A stretch of DNA of 64,000 bases from Microcebus murinus (GCF_040939455.1 NC_134116.1:69271900-69335899); one strand, 5' to 3'. Counted from the stretch's first letter, positions 33,050 through 45,484 are shown. A program made the numbers and translations. The notes: generated from the sequence alone by a model not told the origin.

Positions 33050-33593
33050 TGGTAATCCAAAATATGCCCACAAATTTTTTAATACTCCTCCCTTAAAAAG
33101 GTATAAATTAATTCCCACACTCTCCCTGAGAGTGGGCTGGACTTAGGGACTCATTTCTAATGTGTAGAATCAATCGGAAGCTATGGTATATATGATAGCT
33201 TTGGACACTAAGTTATAAAAGACACCTTGGTTTCCTCCTCACTAGTTCCTGCTTAAATAGATCATTTGCTCTGGGGGAAGCCAGCAGCAAAGTTGTGAGG
33301 ACACCCAGACAGCCTTTAGAGGGTTCCATATGGTGAGAAACTGAGGCCTTCTGCCAACAGCCATGAGAGTGAGCCATCCTGCATACAGACCCTTCAGCCC
33401 TAGTCAGACTACTGGTGACTCCATCCAGGGGCAACAGTTTGACTGAAGTCTTAAGAGGCCCTGAGCCAGAATCATCCAGCTAAACCATTTTCAGATTCCT
33501 AACTCTCAGAAGATGTCTGAGATAATAAATGTTTGTTGCTTTAGCTGTTAAATTTTGGAATAATTTGTTACACAGCAATAGATAATTAATATA
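33050..33593 (+). mobile_element. MLT1-like solo LTR inserted in an old L1
   Basis: MaLR LTR landmarks in order: GAGTGGGCTGGACTTAGGG, GCTCTGGGGGAAGCCAGC, GTTGTGAGGACACCCAGAC, GGCCCTGAGCCAGAATCATC, GAGATAATAAATGTTTGTTG and AGCAATAGATAATTAATA. L1 sequence is colinear across it, so it inserted into an already resident L1. The short duplication has decayed. Confidence 0.85.
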
Positions 33594-34690
33594 CCTCACA
33601 GTACACATAAAAATCAAATCAAAATGAATCATAGACATAAATACAAAAGTTAAAATTATAAAGCTTCTAGAAGAAAACAAAAGAGAGAATCTTAGTGATT
33701 TTGGAGTACATAAAGTTTTCTTACTTGAAATACAGAAAGCATGGCAATAAAAGAGAAAGTTAACAAATTGGACTTTATTAAAACTAATAACTCATGCTTT
33801 TCAAAAGACACCATTAAGAATGAAAAGACAAGGGACAAAGTAGGAGAGAAATATATATATATTTACATTTCAAGGACCTGGATCCAGAATATATTAACAT
33901 AAAGAACTCAGTAACAAAAAGAGAAATAAGCAATGAGAAGACAATTCCATTTTTAAAATGTGCAAAAGATTTCAACACCTTACAAAAGAAGATATATGAA
34001 TGGCTAATAAGCACACAAAAAATTCTCCATGTCATCAGTTATTGGAGAAATGTAAACTAAAAATCACAATGAGATACCTCTCATGCCTACTTGACTAGCT
34101 AAAACTTAAAAGACTGATGACATCAAGTATTGGTGAGGATGTGGAGCCCCTGCAACTGCTATACACTTCTAGGAGGACTACAGACTGATAAAACAATTTG
34201 AAGTCTCTTCAAAAGTGAAACATACACCCACCTTATGATCCACTCCTAGAATATTTACCCAAGAGAAATGACAACAGATGTCCATACAAAGACTAGTACA
34301 GGAAGGTATAAGAATGTTCATAATAGCAAAAAGCTGTAAATAAGTCAAATATTCATTAATAGGTGAATAGATAAATAAAATAAGGTATATCCATATGATG
34401 AAATGCTACTCAACAACAAAAAAGAATGAACTATTACATTTATGTGATAACATAAATGAATTTCAAAATCGGGTTGAGTGAAAGAAGCTAGAAAAAAAGA
34501 AATATACATTGTATGACTCTATTTACATAAAATTCTAGCCTGTGATATTCTGTTATAGCAGCAGGAAATGACTGACACATACCTTTCTGGTGACAGTAGT
34601 CGATGGTGTATACAATTGTCAAGACCCATCACATCCACACTTTAAATGAATGCAGTATACACTATATAAATAATGCCTCAGTAAATTTTA
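33594..34690 (+). mobile_element. Old L1 3' region
   Basis: Continues the L1 from 33049: TAAAACTAATAACTCATGC, ACTCAGTAACAAAAAGAG, ATCACAATGAGATACCTCTC, TGGTGAGGATGTGGAGC, GAACTATTACATTTATGTG, and an end near GTATACACTATATAAATAATG. All frames are broken. About 34538-34580 (TGATATTCTGTTATAGCAGC) looks like a small MLT1 LTR end dropped into it. Confidence 0.85.
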
Positions 34691-35368
34691 TGTGAAATTA
34701 ATTACAACGCCCACCTCTTTGTATTTCAGTTCTGATAACCTAATACTATATATTTGTAATAATGCTATCGCCCAACACAATTCTTTTCACATAGAGACCC
34801 AGTGACTGGCAAATGACTTTGAAGTCTACAGAATCATTCAGGAATATGAGAAGGCAACAAATTTGGTAATTCCTTTTGCCAAATGGTTAGTTATATGTGG
34901 GTTAATTATCCGTGCATTTCAAACTGTGGAGTATTGAACAAATAGTAATTTCATTCTACTTCTTTAACATCTAGTAACTCTACATGCAACACAGTCATAG
35001 CCTGGCTGACAGCATCCTTGGCTTCAGTTTTTAGAAGACAACTTCCTTCCCATGTCATGGAACGCATTTACATCCAGCCCCTCCAAGGCTTAGGTTATTC
35101 TCCTAGAAATGTAAGACACATTGGAGGCTCCGTTGCTTTTGCTTTTCTAGCCTTCAGAAAACTGGATCTGAACCCATTTTATGGGCCAGAATATTTCTTT
35201 CATAGCCTCCTTCAAATTATTCTAAAGGCAAGAGCATTTCCCCTCTATCCAAAGCAGCCATTCATAACCTTTCCATCACCTAATAGCAATTTCATCACTT
35301 ATTTCTGTTGTGGACCCAATTTAAATAGCAAACTGTATATCTTAAGAGACAATAGCTTTCTCTTTCTG
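34691..35368. other. No gene recognised
   Basis: Unique DNA. A 130-aa open frame at 35018-35410 runs into a homopolymer and matches no family I know. I regard it as chance. Confidence 0.4.
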
Positions 35369-35397
35369 CCCCCCCCCTTTTTTTTTTTTTTTTTTTT
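35369..35397. repeat. C9T20 homopolymer pair
   Basis: Nine C followed directly by twenty T. No retroelement body is recognisable next to it. Confidence 0.9.
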
Positions 35398-35439
35398 GGT
35401 AATTTTCTAAAGAAATGCATGAGTACTTCTCAATTAATT

Positions 35440-35525
35440 GCACTAGTTGACAGGGAGGGTTCTGAAGTCAGACTAGCTGGATTTGAATATTGAATATTTT
35501 CTCCTCTGTGTGCTAGTGAAGTTTC
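35440..35525 (+). mobile_element. MIR head fragment
   Basis: GAGGGTTCTGAAGTCAGAC and CTAGCTGGATTTGAATAT resemble the tRNA-related head of MIR (GGGCTCTGGAGTCAGACTGCCTGGGTTTGAAT). Confidence 0.45.
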
Positions 35526-35569
35526 TGACTAGAATGTGACCCATCACTGTTCTGTTTAGAACACTGGTC

Positions 35570-35795
35570 ATCAAAATAATCATAACGCCACTTACGTAGT
35601 GGCTACGATGTGCCAGACACTCTGCAAGAGTCGGAATCTACTTACTCTCAAAACACTTCAGCTTGGTGAGTATCATTCCTGCCTTCTCAATGGAGAAACT
35701 TGGAATCAGAGGGGTCAAGTGTTTGCATAATGTCACACAGTGAGTAAACGGCTGAGCTGCAAGTTGAACCCGAATCTTTCTGCCTTTAAAATGCA
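35570..35795 (-). mobile_element. MIR SINE relic
   Basis: An inverted MIR: CTACGATGTGCCAGACACT, TGGAGAAACTTGGAATCAG, AATGTCACACAGTGAGTAAA, GTTGAACCCGAATCTTTCTG. Non-coding. Confidence 0.7.
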
Positions 35796-35952
35796 TCTTC
35801 CATCCTTTCTATACCCTGCCTCCACAAATAGAATTCTAGCCTACAGTCAAGAAACACGTTGTGTAGTTAGCCTGTATAGTCTTATTTCACACAAACAAGC
35901 TGTTTCCATTAAGCTTTTTGAAAATCTTGAAAATAGTATTGTACCATTCCCC

Positions 35953-35988
35953 TACACACACACACACACACGCACACACACACACACC
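35953..35988. repeat. (CA)n microsatellite, one interruption
   Basis: A CA repeat broken once by CG. Open frames on both strands across it are artefacts. Confidence 0.93.
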
Positions 35989-37196
35989 ATGGGCCCACAA
36001 GGGAACTCCTGATCTAGAGGGATCCAAGTCCATGCCCACACATACAAATTCTCTATGCGGCAGCAAAGTCAAGAAATGCAAACTCAAACATTCTCCAGCA
36101 CTGTTGGTTTCCCATGGTGCAATTCCAGTCTTAAGGTGGCAGGGAAAAGCCCCAGAGAATTCTCATTCTTCGTTAGTGAAGACCACAGTCACTAGCGCCA
36201 TATGAGGAATGAGACCCAGGGTCTCACCCCAAGAGCAAGCATGCAGGTTGAAAGAGAATTGATTATTTTCATGACTTCCTGTTTGACTTTATATTCTTTA
36301 ATACAAATTATTTTTGACTGTGACTAGCGACTGGAAACATGGTTTGTGAAAAGTAAGAATCTTCTAAAGTCAGATTTATCTCTTAGAAGGTTTGGAATGC
36401 TCTTTAAAATTTTAAATCCAATCATCAGTGTGTCTCTGGGCATCTGCTTTTAGCATTTCAAGTTCCTTGAAAAGGAGGAAATTTCATTTTTTAAAAAAAG
36501 TCAGAAAAATCAATGGGCCTCCAAACCAACTGTCCCTGACTGTTCGCCCTCTCAGAGGCCTGTCACAGAGGACAGGATGCCTGAGCTGGTGTCATTCAAA
36601 GCTTTTGAAAACAGGCAGCTAATTAATGTACAGATGAGATGAAATTTAAATTATGCATTAACTCAAAGGAAGATACACTCTGAATATTAAAGTGATGGAG
36701 CTCCTGGCGTGGCCAAATACAGCGTCTCTTTCTGATGGATTAGGAAAGAATTTTGAAAAGCCAGTGTGGATGCCTAATGGCATTCTTGGGGCTCGGCAGC
36801 TACTAGCGGTACATAGCACTTTGACTCATAAAGAATGAAAATGGGGGTAACAGAAAGAAGTCAGGGGGAAGCTCAGATAGTCCACCTGTGAGACATGCCA
36901 CCCTGAGACTGTACCAATTTGAGAACAGGACTGTGGTCTAATTATAAAATATCCATGGCAAGGATAACTGTAATAATCACAGGCCAGAAAAATTAACTCT
37001 GAAATACAGTTCACCTACAACAGATACCCTACCTTTCCCTAGAGGAAGCTATCAAAAAACACTGGCCAAGGTGAGAGCGGGTCTTTCTTTGCTGGACACT
37101 TGGCCCACAGTGTCATGCATAAACAGAACTCTGAGACATTGTCCTTTCCTGCCTGAAGGAGCTTAAGCTATAGTGGAGTATTCACAAGCAAGGAAA
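35989..37196. other. Unique sequence, candidate conserved non-coding element
   Basis: No gene is recognised. The stretch 36500-36720 has low repeat character and clusters homeodomain-type words (CAGCTAATTAATG, TTAAATTATGCATTAAC). This resembles developmental enhancers, but conservation is untested. Confidence 0.35.
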
Positions 37197-37201
37197 AGAA
37201 T
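37197..37201. repeat. Imperfect 5-bp duplication of MLT1 LTR
   Basis: AGAAT here and AGAAG at 37569-37573 flank the TG...CA ends; four of five bases agree. Confidence 0.5.
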
Positions 37202-37568
37202 TGTCATAGACTAAATGTTTGTATCTGCCCCAACTCCAAATTCTTATGTTGAAACCTAATTCTCCATGTGATGGTATTTGGAGGTAGAGCCTGTGGAAAG
37301 TGATTAGGTCATAAAGGTGGGGCCTCCATGAATGGAATTAGTGCCCTTATAAAAGAGACTCTAGAGAGCTCCCTCATCCCTTCTGGCAAGTGAGGACATA
37401 GTGAGAAGATGACTTTCTATGAACCAGGAAGGGTGTCCTTTCTAGATACCAAGTCTGTTGGCATGTTGACCTTGGACTTCTCAGCCTCCAGAACTGTGAG
37501 AAATAAATGTTTTTTTGTTTAAGCCACCCAGTCTATGGTATTCTGTTATAGCAACCCAAACTAAGACA
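37202..37568 (+). mobile_element. MLT1A-like solo LTR (ERVL-MaLR)
   Basis: AAATTCTTATGTTGAAACC, GTGATGGTATTTGGAGG, AATTAGTGCCCTTATAAAAG, GACCTTGGACTTCTCAGCC, AGAAATAAATGTTTTTTTG and AAACTAAGACA follow in MLT1A order. It is the same family as 29393-29726 but a separate insertion. Solo LTR, non-coding. Confidence 0.9.
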
Positions 37569-37720
37569 AGAAGACAATTTCATAGTGCAATATGTGGTAG
37601 GAACAGAAAACACAGTAGAGAAGAAACACCAAGATGGTGCATGCTAGTGTGATCTGAAGACCTGGGCTGTGCTCTTCTCAGCCCTCACCCCTCAGTTGCT
37701 GCATTTGAAGGTTTCTCACT
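37569..37720. other. Short unique stretch
   Basis: Unique DNA between the MLT1 LTR and the antisense L1; nothing recognised. Confidence 0.4.
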
Positions 37721-37738
37721 CATCTCTTGGAAATTCTT
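37721..37738. repeat. 18-bp target-site duplication (left copy)
   Basis: CATCTCTTGGAAATTCTT matches 38593-38610 at 17 of 18 positions. Confidence 0.88.
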
Positions 37739-38592
37739 TTTTTTATATATAAAATATTAAGGGGGTACAAAAGTTTTTGTTACATGGATACATTTTATAA
37801 TGCTTAATTCGGGCTTTTAGAGTGTGTCATCACCTGAATAGTATTCGTTGTATCTGATAGGTAGATTTTTACCTCCTCCCCCTCCCCTTCTTGATTTTCA
37901 ATCACCACTACATCTCTTTGTGCCTGCATGTGCCCATTTATTAGCTCTCAAGTATTACAGAGAACATGTGGTGTTTGTTTTTCCATTCCTAAGATACTTT
38001 ACTTAGGATTATGGTCTCCAGTTCCATCCAAGTTGCTGCAAAAGACATTATTTCATTCCTCTTTATGGCTGAGTAGTACTCCATGGTGTGTGAGTGTGTA
38101 TGCCTGTATCACATTTTCTTAATCCATTTGTGAATTGATGGGCACTTAGGTTGGTTACACATCTTTGCAATTGTGAATTGTGCTGAAATAAACATTCGAG
38201 TGCAGGTGTCTTTTTGATACAATGACTTATTTTCCTTCGGGTAGATAGCAATCCGATAGTTGGATTGCTGGTTGGAACAGTTAAGTCCATGTTTATTTCT
38301 TTGAGGAATCTCCATACTGTTTTCTGTAGAGGTTGTACTAATTTGCAGTCCCTCCAACGGTATATAAGCATTCCTTTCTCTCTGCATCCACGCCATCATC
38401 TATTGTTTTTTGACTTTTTAATAGTGGCTCTTCTGACAGGGCTAAGGTGATATCTCATTGTGGTTTTAACTTGCATTTCTCTGATGATTAGTGATGTTGA
38501 GCATTTCTTCACATGAGTCTTGCCATTCATCTATCTTCTTTTGAAAGACTTCTGTTTATGTCTTTTGCCCACTTTTTAATGATTTTTAAAAT
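37739..38592 (-). mobile_element. 5'-truncated L1, antisense
   Basis: The inverted tail and 3' UTR lie at the left (AAAATATTAAGGGGGTACAA, TACCTCCTCCCCCTCC). The inverted end of ORF2 lies at the right. On the minus strand, frames at 38063-38371 and 38109-38399 keep ORF2 C-terminal text such as [20 protein letters not shown] and KDTCTRMF, but they are frameshifted against each other. The 854-bp insert with an 18-bp duplication is younger than the L1M relics and older than the full-length copy. Confidence 0.92.
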
Positions 38593-38610
38593 CATCTCTT
38601 GAAAATTCTT
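38593..38610. repeat. 18-bp target-site duplication (right copy)
   Basis: One mismatch from 37721-37738. Confidence 0.88.
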
Positions 38611-38734
38611 GAGGCCTTCGGATATGATCTCACTCTCACCCTAAAAAGCATTTGTCCTTCTAAAAGTCTTTCAGTCTCCCTTCTCACTCACCCACACTTC
38701 TCAAAAGTCATCCAAACCAGTGTCATTTATCCAT

Positions 38735-38807
38735 TCTGAACATGCATTATTTGCCTTCAGTGTTCCAGGACACTTGCTAGGCACTGGGGACCCAATGAAG
38801 AACACAC
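38735..38807 (-). mobile_element. L2 fragment, antisense, split by Tigger
   Basis: TTCCAGGACACTTGCTAGGC and ACTGGGGACCCAATGAAGAA match the inverted L2 3' end. It stops exactly where the Tigger terminal repeat begins. Confidence 0.5.
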
Positions 38808-39581
38808 CAGTCCCCCCTTTTCCATGTAGGTTAGTTCCAAGACCCCAAAGGGATGCCTGAAACCACAGATAGTACAAAGCCCCATATATACTATGTTTTT
38901 CCCTACACATACCTACCTATAATAAGGTTCAATTTATAAATTAGGCAGCATAAGTTATTAACAACAATAACTAATAGTAAAATGGAACAATTATGGCAAT
39001 ATACTGTCATAAGAGTTATCATGTACTGTGGCCACGACTTTTTCTAGTTTAAGGTGTGACAGAAAAACTAGCACAATTTTTTTTTCCTCTTTCACAATTT
39101 CACAGATAGAAGATTCGTTCTTACTGTGGATCTCAGCAACCTCAGCATACAATTTTTTTTCTTTCCTTCTGAAGTCAAGAAATTTCACCTTTTCGCTTAA
39201 AGGAAGCACTTTACAGCTTCTTTTTGGCATATCTGAGTTGCCAACATCACTAATCTTGTGTTTGGGGACATTTTTAAGTAAAATAAGTGTTAGTTGAACA
39301 CAAGCATTGCAATACTGTGGCAATCGATCTGACATTGAGACAGGTACTAAGTGACTAAGAGGTGGGGAGTATCTATAGCATGGACCTACTGGGCAAAGTG
39401 AAGGTTCACGTCCCTGGTGGAATGCTGAGAGCGATTTCATCACACTATTCAGAACAGCATGTAATTTAAAACTAATAAATTGTTTATTTCTGTAATTTTC
39501 CATTTAATAGTTTTAGACTATGGTTGCCTATGGGTAACTGAAACCATGTAAAGCAAAACCCTGGATAAGAGGGGACCACTG
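38808..39581 (-). mobile_element. Tigger (TcMar) DNA transposon remnant
   Basis: The ends are inverted repeats: CAGTCCCCCCTTTTCCATG at the left, and at the right the complement of CAGTGGTCCCCTCTTATCC, with TA following at 39582. AGGGATGCCTGAAACCACAG and TGGGTAACTGAAACCATG are subterminal Tigger landmarks. At 774 bp it is much shorter than an autonomous Tigger, so most of the transposase is deleted. It sits inside an L2 relic. Confidence 0.85.
38991..39503 (-). pseudogene. Tigger transposase N-terminal remnant
   Basis: A minus-strand frame of 170 codons. Residues about 92-163 (genomic 39230 down to about 39014) keep the N-terminal DNA-binding helix-turn-helix of pogo/Tigger transposases: MPKRSCKVLPLSEKVKFLDF, then YAEVAEIHSKNESSICEIV. 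The first ~90 codons are unrelated read-through of transposon non-coding DNA. The CENP-B-type second domain and the DDD catalytic core are absent. It is not a functional gene. Confidence 0.8.
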
Positions 39582-41485
39582 TAACTTTGTCTACGGGGGT
39601 AGATAAGGGAGGAAATGCCAGTCCCGTGAGATAAAGTCTCAATAGAGATACCCACGCTATACTCTGGAATCACAGAGAAGAATTCCTAACTCAGCCTTGG
39701 CAGTTAGGTTTTCTGAAGAAGTGACCCTAAACCACATTCTGAAAGACTGGTAGCACATGATCACGGCTGAGGAATTGGGGATCCCCTGGGTGGAAGACAA
39801 GGGCATCATAGGCACAAGGAACAATGTGCTCCTTGCAAAGTAGAAAGTCCTGCCCAACTCTGACATGGTATCAGTATCATCCCAATACAGAGGCATTCAC
39901 CATTCACATTTCATATTTTTACAATCAAGTTATTTTGTGAAGGGGCAGGTATTCATTCATTTATTTTATGGAGCACGTAGTGTGTGGTGGGCATTGTGCT
40001 AGGCACTGAAAGAAAGGGAGGTTTTTTTTTGGTCATGATTGGTGGAAAAATAATTATGTCTAAGTCCAAAAATGTAAATGTTTTCAGTGATTTTAAATGA
40101 GCAAAAGAAACTTGAAAAGTGGAATAAGATAGGAGGATTAGAGGTAAAAAGAGTTATTATTGGAAAGAAAGTGGGAGAATTTTCTAGGTGTAAGGTCTGG
40201 TGTGAAAACATATATTGAAATAAGACAAGAAGGAGGAGACAGGAACAGAAGGCACTCAAAGCTTTGCATTCCTAGGATGAAAGGCAAAAGAGTCAAGGAT
40301 TATATTGCGAGAGTTCTTTGTGTGATCCGAACACGATGCAGGGGAGTAGCACGTGGTTTTAAGGATGGCATGGAAATGAAATATAAGAGAGCCCCAAGTT
40401 TCCTAAATTCAGTTGAAAAGCCAAAGACTTACATCAGCATTTTGTGGCCATGTTATTTCATACTTTGAATCTAAAATCTAAAGCATATTGAAGGCATAAA
40501 TCTTGGGAACAACCTAGCACCTAGGCAGCTGGAACATTTCCCAATTTTTCTGCAATATAAGATAAAATGGCATGCCTAGGGCACTGAGTTAAATGCCATA
40601 TCCAGGGTAGACGCCGGATTCTTCTTTAGCCACAAGACCATACCTTATTTATTTTCCCCCAAATGGGTTGTGCTTTTATCCCTCTTGACTCATTGGACCA
40701 GATAGTCATCTATTCTACAATATGGAAACTATTCTCAGATGATCGTAGGATGAAAATCTGGCCCCACAGAACAGCTCATGATGTTCTTGGGGGAAGCATA
40801 ATGAACAGCATGGATTCACTTGCAGAGGTTCCAAGGCAAGAACTGAGAGATCAAAGATTTAACTATGGATCTGCCATGTTTCCCCTTCCTCATTGTTTAT
40901 ATTAAAGAGTGTTGATTGAACAGTCTAAACCAAGGACTTATTAAGGCCAGGATAAGTCAGATCTACCCCATAAAGTCCAGTCCTTTCCTTCTGGACCTGC
41001 AGTCTATGTACATGGCACTACCTTGCTCAGACCACAGAACAGATGAATGATGAGAAAACTGTGTGACCACATGAAGAGGCAAGGCTGAGAGTGGGCACTA
41101 CCATATAAACTGCTCAGCAATGGCTTCAACCGTCTCTCTTTAGTGTCCTCAGAGGTCTGACCTCTGCTTCCTCACTAAACCAGCAGTCAGTGGACATTCA
41201 CATGTACAACACCGATTCCCACGAAGGGGAGGATCAGGACTTATTCCAGCCTGCTGGCTGACGTTCACTGCCTCAAGGCTGAGCCTACCCCAGAAATATT
41301 AATAGAGGCCAGTTTTCTGAGAGGCTTCCAACCCCATACCTCTAGTTGTAACATCGATGGAGGTGTTCTCATTTCATCTGTGGTGGTCTCAGGCTACAGG
41401 CTGCAACTTTGCTTTCATCCTTCCTGTTAAAACATATACATAAGATGCTAAGAGACCTCAACCATCAGAGAAATGATTCCTTAAG
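39582..41485. other. Mostly unique sequence, no gene recognised
   Basis: No exon is recognised. An antisense L2 trace (TTCATTTATTTTATGGAGCA, TTGTGCTAGGCACTGAAAG) lies at about 39950-40012. The remainder, including 40160-40470, has short frames without domains. Confidence 0.45.
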
Positions 41486-41824
<339 letters not shown>

Positions 41825-41835
41825 AATGTGATGGA
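41825..41835. repeat. 11-bp target-site duplication of Alu (right copy)
   Basis: Identical to 41486-41496. Confidence 0.9.
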
Positions 41836-42840
41836 TTCCACGGGAGAGAAAAGTTTTAAGGGGAATATCTACGTATGTATTATATATGCTCACATTTAAC
41901 AGAGGAGTTTTAGAAGGTTAGCATATTGGAATATTGCATAATAATATAACATATAAGAACTGGAAACTAATCTCTTCGCTGTACTTGACTTTGGCAGAGG
42001 TTTCCCCCCTGAGAACTGTGCATACCAAGGCTTGAGGCAACCATACAAGAGGCCAAGGTCCAGCTCCAGGCTGCTACCTTTGCTGTCAAAACTCAGTGCA
42101 CTCCCAGCTTTACCTGTGCCCCTCATCTCTGGTACCCTCCTCAGCCTGTCCCCTACTTTGAGTTCTAGAGTAGCTGGTAATGAGCCCATCTGAGGATTCA
42201 TTGAAAGCATCAAATGCTATAGCTCTAAAGCTTAAAGCATCTGTGTGGACCTTCCATCGTACTTCTTGGCACGTGGCTCCTGCACCCAGCTCTGGTCCAG
42301 CCCCAGATCTCCATTGTCCTTGGATTCCACACCCCAGTAGTTCCACCCTTCATGTTACGACTTCTCAGCCTCATATAGACAAATCCTCAGCAGGCTGTCT
42401 CCATGGAGCTTATGAAAAGAAAGAAAGGGAAGCAAAGACAAAAAGGTCCAGGAAAGAGTAAACAAAGGTAGAGAAAGGAAGATGGAAGACTACAGAACTC
42501 GAACATTCTTCAGGGTACTCTGTGCCTTCTCAAAAGGATAAGATGGAGGAAAGAAACTTAAATAGTTGTTTAACTTATTCTTCTGCAACTCAAACACCTA
42601 ATATAGAAAAGAATGTAGAGAAACAAACATAGAGAAATAACATGACCCTGAGAATAGTGTGTGTTGGGGGGAAGAATTTAAAATGATTTTTTTAGAAAAA
42701 GACTTCAATAGAGAGAATGAACCTGAATTTATAATTTAAACATTTAATTTTAAATGTTCAAAATGACACTTGAAGTTGGTAATATTAAACTGATTTTGTA
42801 AGAAAAAAAAAACAACGGAGTCCCTGAGAGGTAACTGACT
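41836..42840. other. No gene recognised
   Basis: Overlapping short frames on both strands (41896-42461) arise from a GC-richer patch. No domain, signal or splice pattern supports a gene. Confidence 0.45.
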
Positions 42841-43093
42841 CAAAGTCTGACCCAGCAATTTCATTTCCAGGTTTCTGTCTTCCTGAAAGAAATACTGGTG
42901 CATGTGCAGAAAGATGTATGCACAGTGATGTTTATTGCAACATTGTTCTACCAGCAAATGCAAGAGGAATGTCCATATGTAGAGAAGTAATTAAATTATG
43001 GCATATGTTGGGAATAACATTTAGGTGTGTATTTTTTAATGTAGCAAATCTATTTTCTAATGACATAGAAAATTCTTCAAGTTTAACTAAACA
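42841..43093 (+). mobile_element. Old L1 3' fragment, left of Alu
   Basis: GACCCAGCAATTTCATTTCC, GCACAGTGATGTTTATTGC and AATTAAATTATGGCATATG follow the order of an ancient L1 ORF2 end/3' UTR. It continues right of the Alu at 43404. Confidence 0.6.
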
Positions 43094-43403
43094 GGCTGGG
43101 CATGGTGGCTCACACTTGTAATCCTAGCACTCTGGGAGCCTGAGACGGGAGGATTGCTTGACGTCAGGAGTTCGAGATCAGCCTGATTAAGAGCAAGATC
43201 TTGTCTCCACAAAAGATAGAAAAATTAGCCAGGCGTGATGGTGCATGCCTCTAGTCCCAGCTACTCAGGAGGCTGGAGCCGGAGCTTCCTGAGCCCAGGA
43301 GTTTGAGGTTGCAGTGAGCTTTGATGATGCCACTGCACTCTAGCCCAGGCGACAGAGCAAGACCCTGTCTCAAAACAATAACAACAACATCATTAAACAA
43401 AAA
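43094..43403 (+). mobile_element. Old Alu inserted in L1 relic
   Basis: GGCTGGGCATGGTGGCTCAC, TTGCTTGACGTCAGGAG, CAGCCTGATTAAGAGCAAG and TTGCAGTGAGCTTTGATGAT identify an Alu without the lemur TA linker. It is more diverged than the lemur-type copies. The A-rich tail is degenerate (CAATAACAACAACATC). Confidence 0.92.
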
Positions 43404-43680
43404 AAATGCTGGACAATATATTTAGTATGAATCCATTTACATCAATAAATTTTTTATATATTTTTATCTCTGTGGATATATATGTATACAAATGCTTATA
43501 TAAACTACAGAATGATATACACACCAAAATTTCAAAATACAGGCAAAATTAAGAACCTTTTTCTCCCCATGTTCCCCCTATTTTCCCCAGGGGAAACGGT
43601 TGCCTCTATATATTTCTACAGTATTTGAATTTTTTCAATGTAGATCTATTCATGATTCCTTGTGTAACTTTTAAAACAAA
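43404..43680 (+). mobile_element. Old L1 3' UTR fragment, right of Alu
   Basis: ATTTAGTATGAATCCATTT, TGGATATATATGTATACAAA, GAAACGGTTGCCTCTATATA and TTTGAATTTTTTCAATGTAG fit the end of the L1 interrupted at 43093. Confidence 0.55.
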
Positions 43681-45484
43681 GTTTATTTTTTAAAACCATA
43701 TGATACTATGCAAATATAACACGCTGCTGTAGTATTACTTTTGCACAGGAAACATCTGCTACTCAGCAAAAGGCTGGAAATAAATTGGCCTTTCATTTTT
43801 TGCCTTTTTCTTATGTCAGCAATAGTGACAAATTCCTGTGAGACCCTTAGCAGAACAAATCACCCTCATGCTCAGTTCTGATTGATGGAGAGACTTAGTA
43901 TGCGGAATGGAGACACGGACTGAATTGCTGGGTCACCTGCAAGCAGTGTTTAACATCTATAGGCAACGTAAGGTCACCTTCCATGATATCCTAGACAGCT
44001 GCTGGCCTGCGAGCACCAAAATTACATTTCATGCAAGTCAGCCTCACCAGTCTAGACACAGGAAGGAGCAGATGAGAGCAGGATCCTTAAGCAGCTTGTA
44101 TATCCTGAGCTGAAATGAAATGATCACTAACAAGCAGGGCTAAAGAAATACCACGGGGACACACGGAAGTCGTTAGCAGAGCTAGCAAGGAGCAAATCTA
44201 TCTCTGCATTAATAACGTGAAGAAAACTTGTTCCTATGTGGATTTTGACGGATGGCAAAATTCTCTCTCTCCTCTGTTTTCCCACTTGCTCCCACAACTG
44301 TGGCACATAGGATAGGCAGTGATGGTGTTTCCTAAGGCGAGGAAACTGAGACCCAGAAAGGAAAGGTGGCTGACTCAGGAATCCAACCAGCAAGGGTGCT
44401 GGAGCTAGTCAGCACCCATGTGACTTCTGGGCACAGCTGCTATGTGGCATGAGAAACAAAGCACCCCACACGCCAATTTCAGACAGGCACTTCAGAGGCC
44501 AAAGTATCCCATTGGTGGTAGGCTCGATGGGTTGCCTTAGATTATTCCTTTCAGTTCTACACAGGGTTCGTTCAATAACACCCCCAGTGTTGACGTCTAA
44601 AGATAAGGATTGCTTGTGCAATCACAGACAGACAGACATCTTCCACTTTCCTCTGCTGAGCTTGAGAAATTTCTATTTTTTTCCTACTATGGCATGCTCT
44701 TAGTCAGATCTCATTCATTCATTCATTCTCTGTCTTTCACACAGAAGAAATTCTGTTTTAGTAAAAGTGACAAAAACCTTATTGAAGGTAATTGTAATTT
44801 GAGAGCTTCCTTCTTTAAAAGTCAAGTTTTGCTTCCATATCAAAGTACAGCTTTTGATATACTATTTATTATATACTCCTAAATTAAGAAGTAAAGAATA
44901 TCCAGAAAGATGGACTGATGGCAGAATGCCCAAATTAACTTAAAATTAGTGCACTGAAAGAAGGAACTCAGGGTGGCCCAGGGAAGGAAGGCAGATCAAA
45001 TCAACACGGCTGAGAGTATGGGAAAGGTCTGCTTTCTGAAACTAGCCACCAGCTCTGTGACTGTGAGGATAATTTTGTCCACACAGTTGAGGACTTCCTT
45101 TTCTCACTGTTTCCATGCAGAAAGACACGGACATTAAGATTTCCAAAGTGACGTGAGAGCATACTCTGAACACAGGAACAGCCTCCCTTTGTCCTGTCTC
45201 TGCCTTCACCCTTATTTTCAAGCCATGTGACCTCAGTGAAGTCTTATTTTGACTTCACCTCTTCTTAATCTGCACAGTGGAGATCACTGGGCTGCACGTT
45301 CTGCCCAACTAACGGAGCTGCCGTAAAGATGCACGTGCTTCCTATATGGGCAAGCACAACACAAAGGAAGGATTCGGATTCACATGAGGATTGCCCTGCA
45401 GTTGAAAGATTAAATGAATTTGATCAGGGCTAAACCTAAAGAGGTAAAAGATAACCAGAAGGTCATTAAGGGAACCTCCAGCTA
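43681..45484. other. No gene recognised
   Basis: Unique DNA. Short open frames (43907-44113, 44409-44882 on both strands) have no family resemblance. A short (ATTC)4 lies near 44712-44727. Confidence 0.45.

Noticed and set aside
35369..35397. C9T20 as the inverted poly(A) tail of an antisense retroelement
   Set aside because: No retroelement or mRNA-like body and no flanking duplication is visible on either side.
35018..35410. 130-codon frame that might be a small protein
   Set aside because: It ends in a run of Phe codons from the T20 homopolymer and has no recognisable family, splice context or conserved motif.
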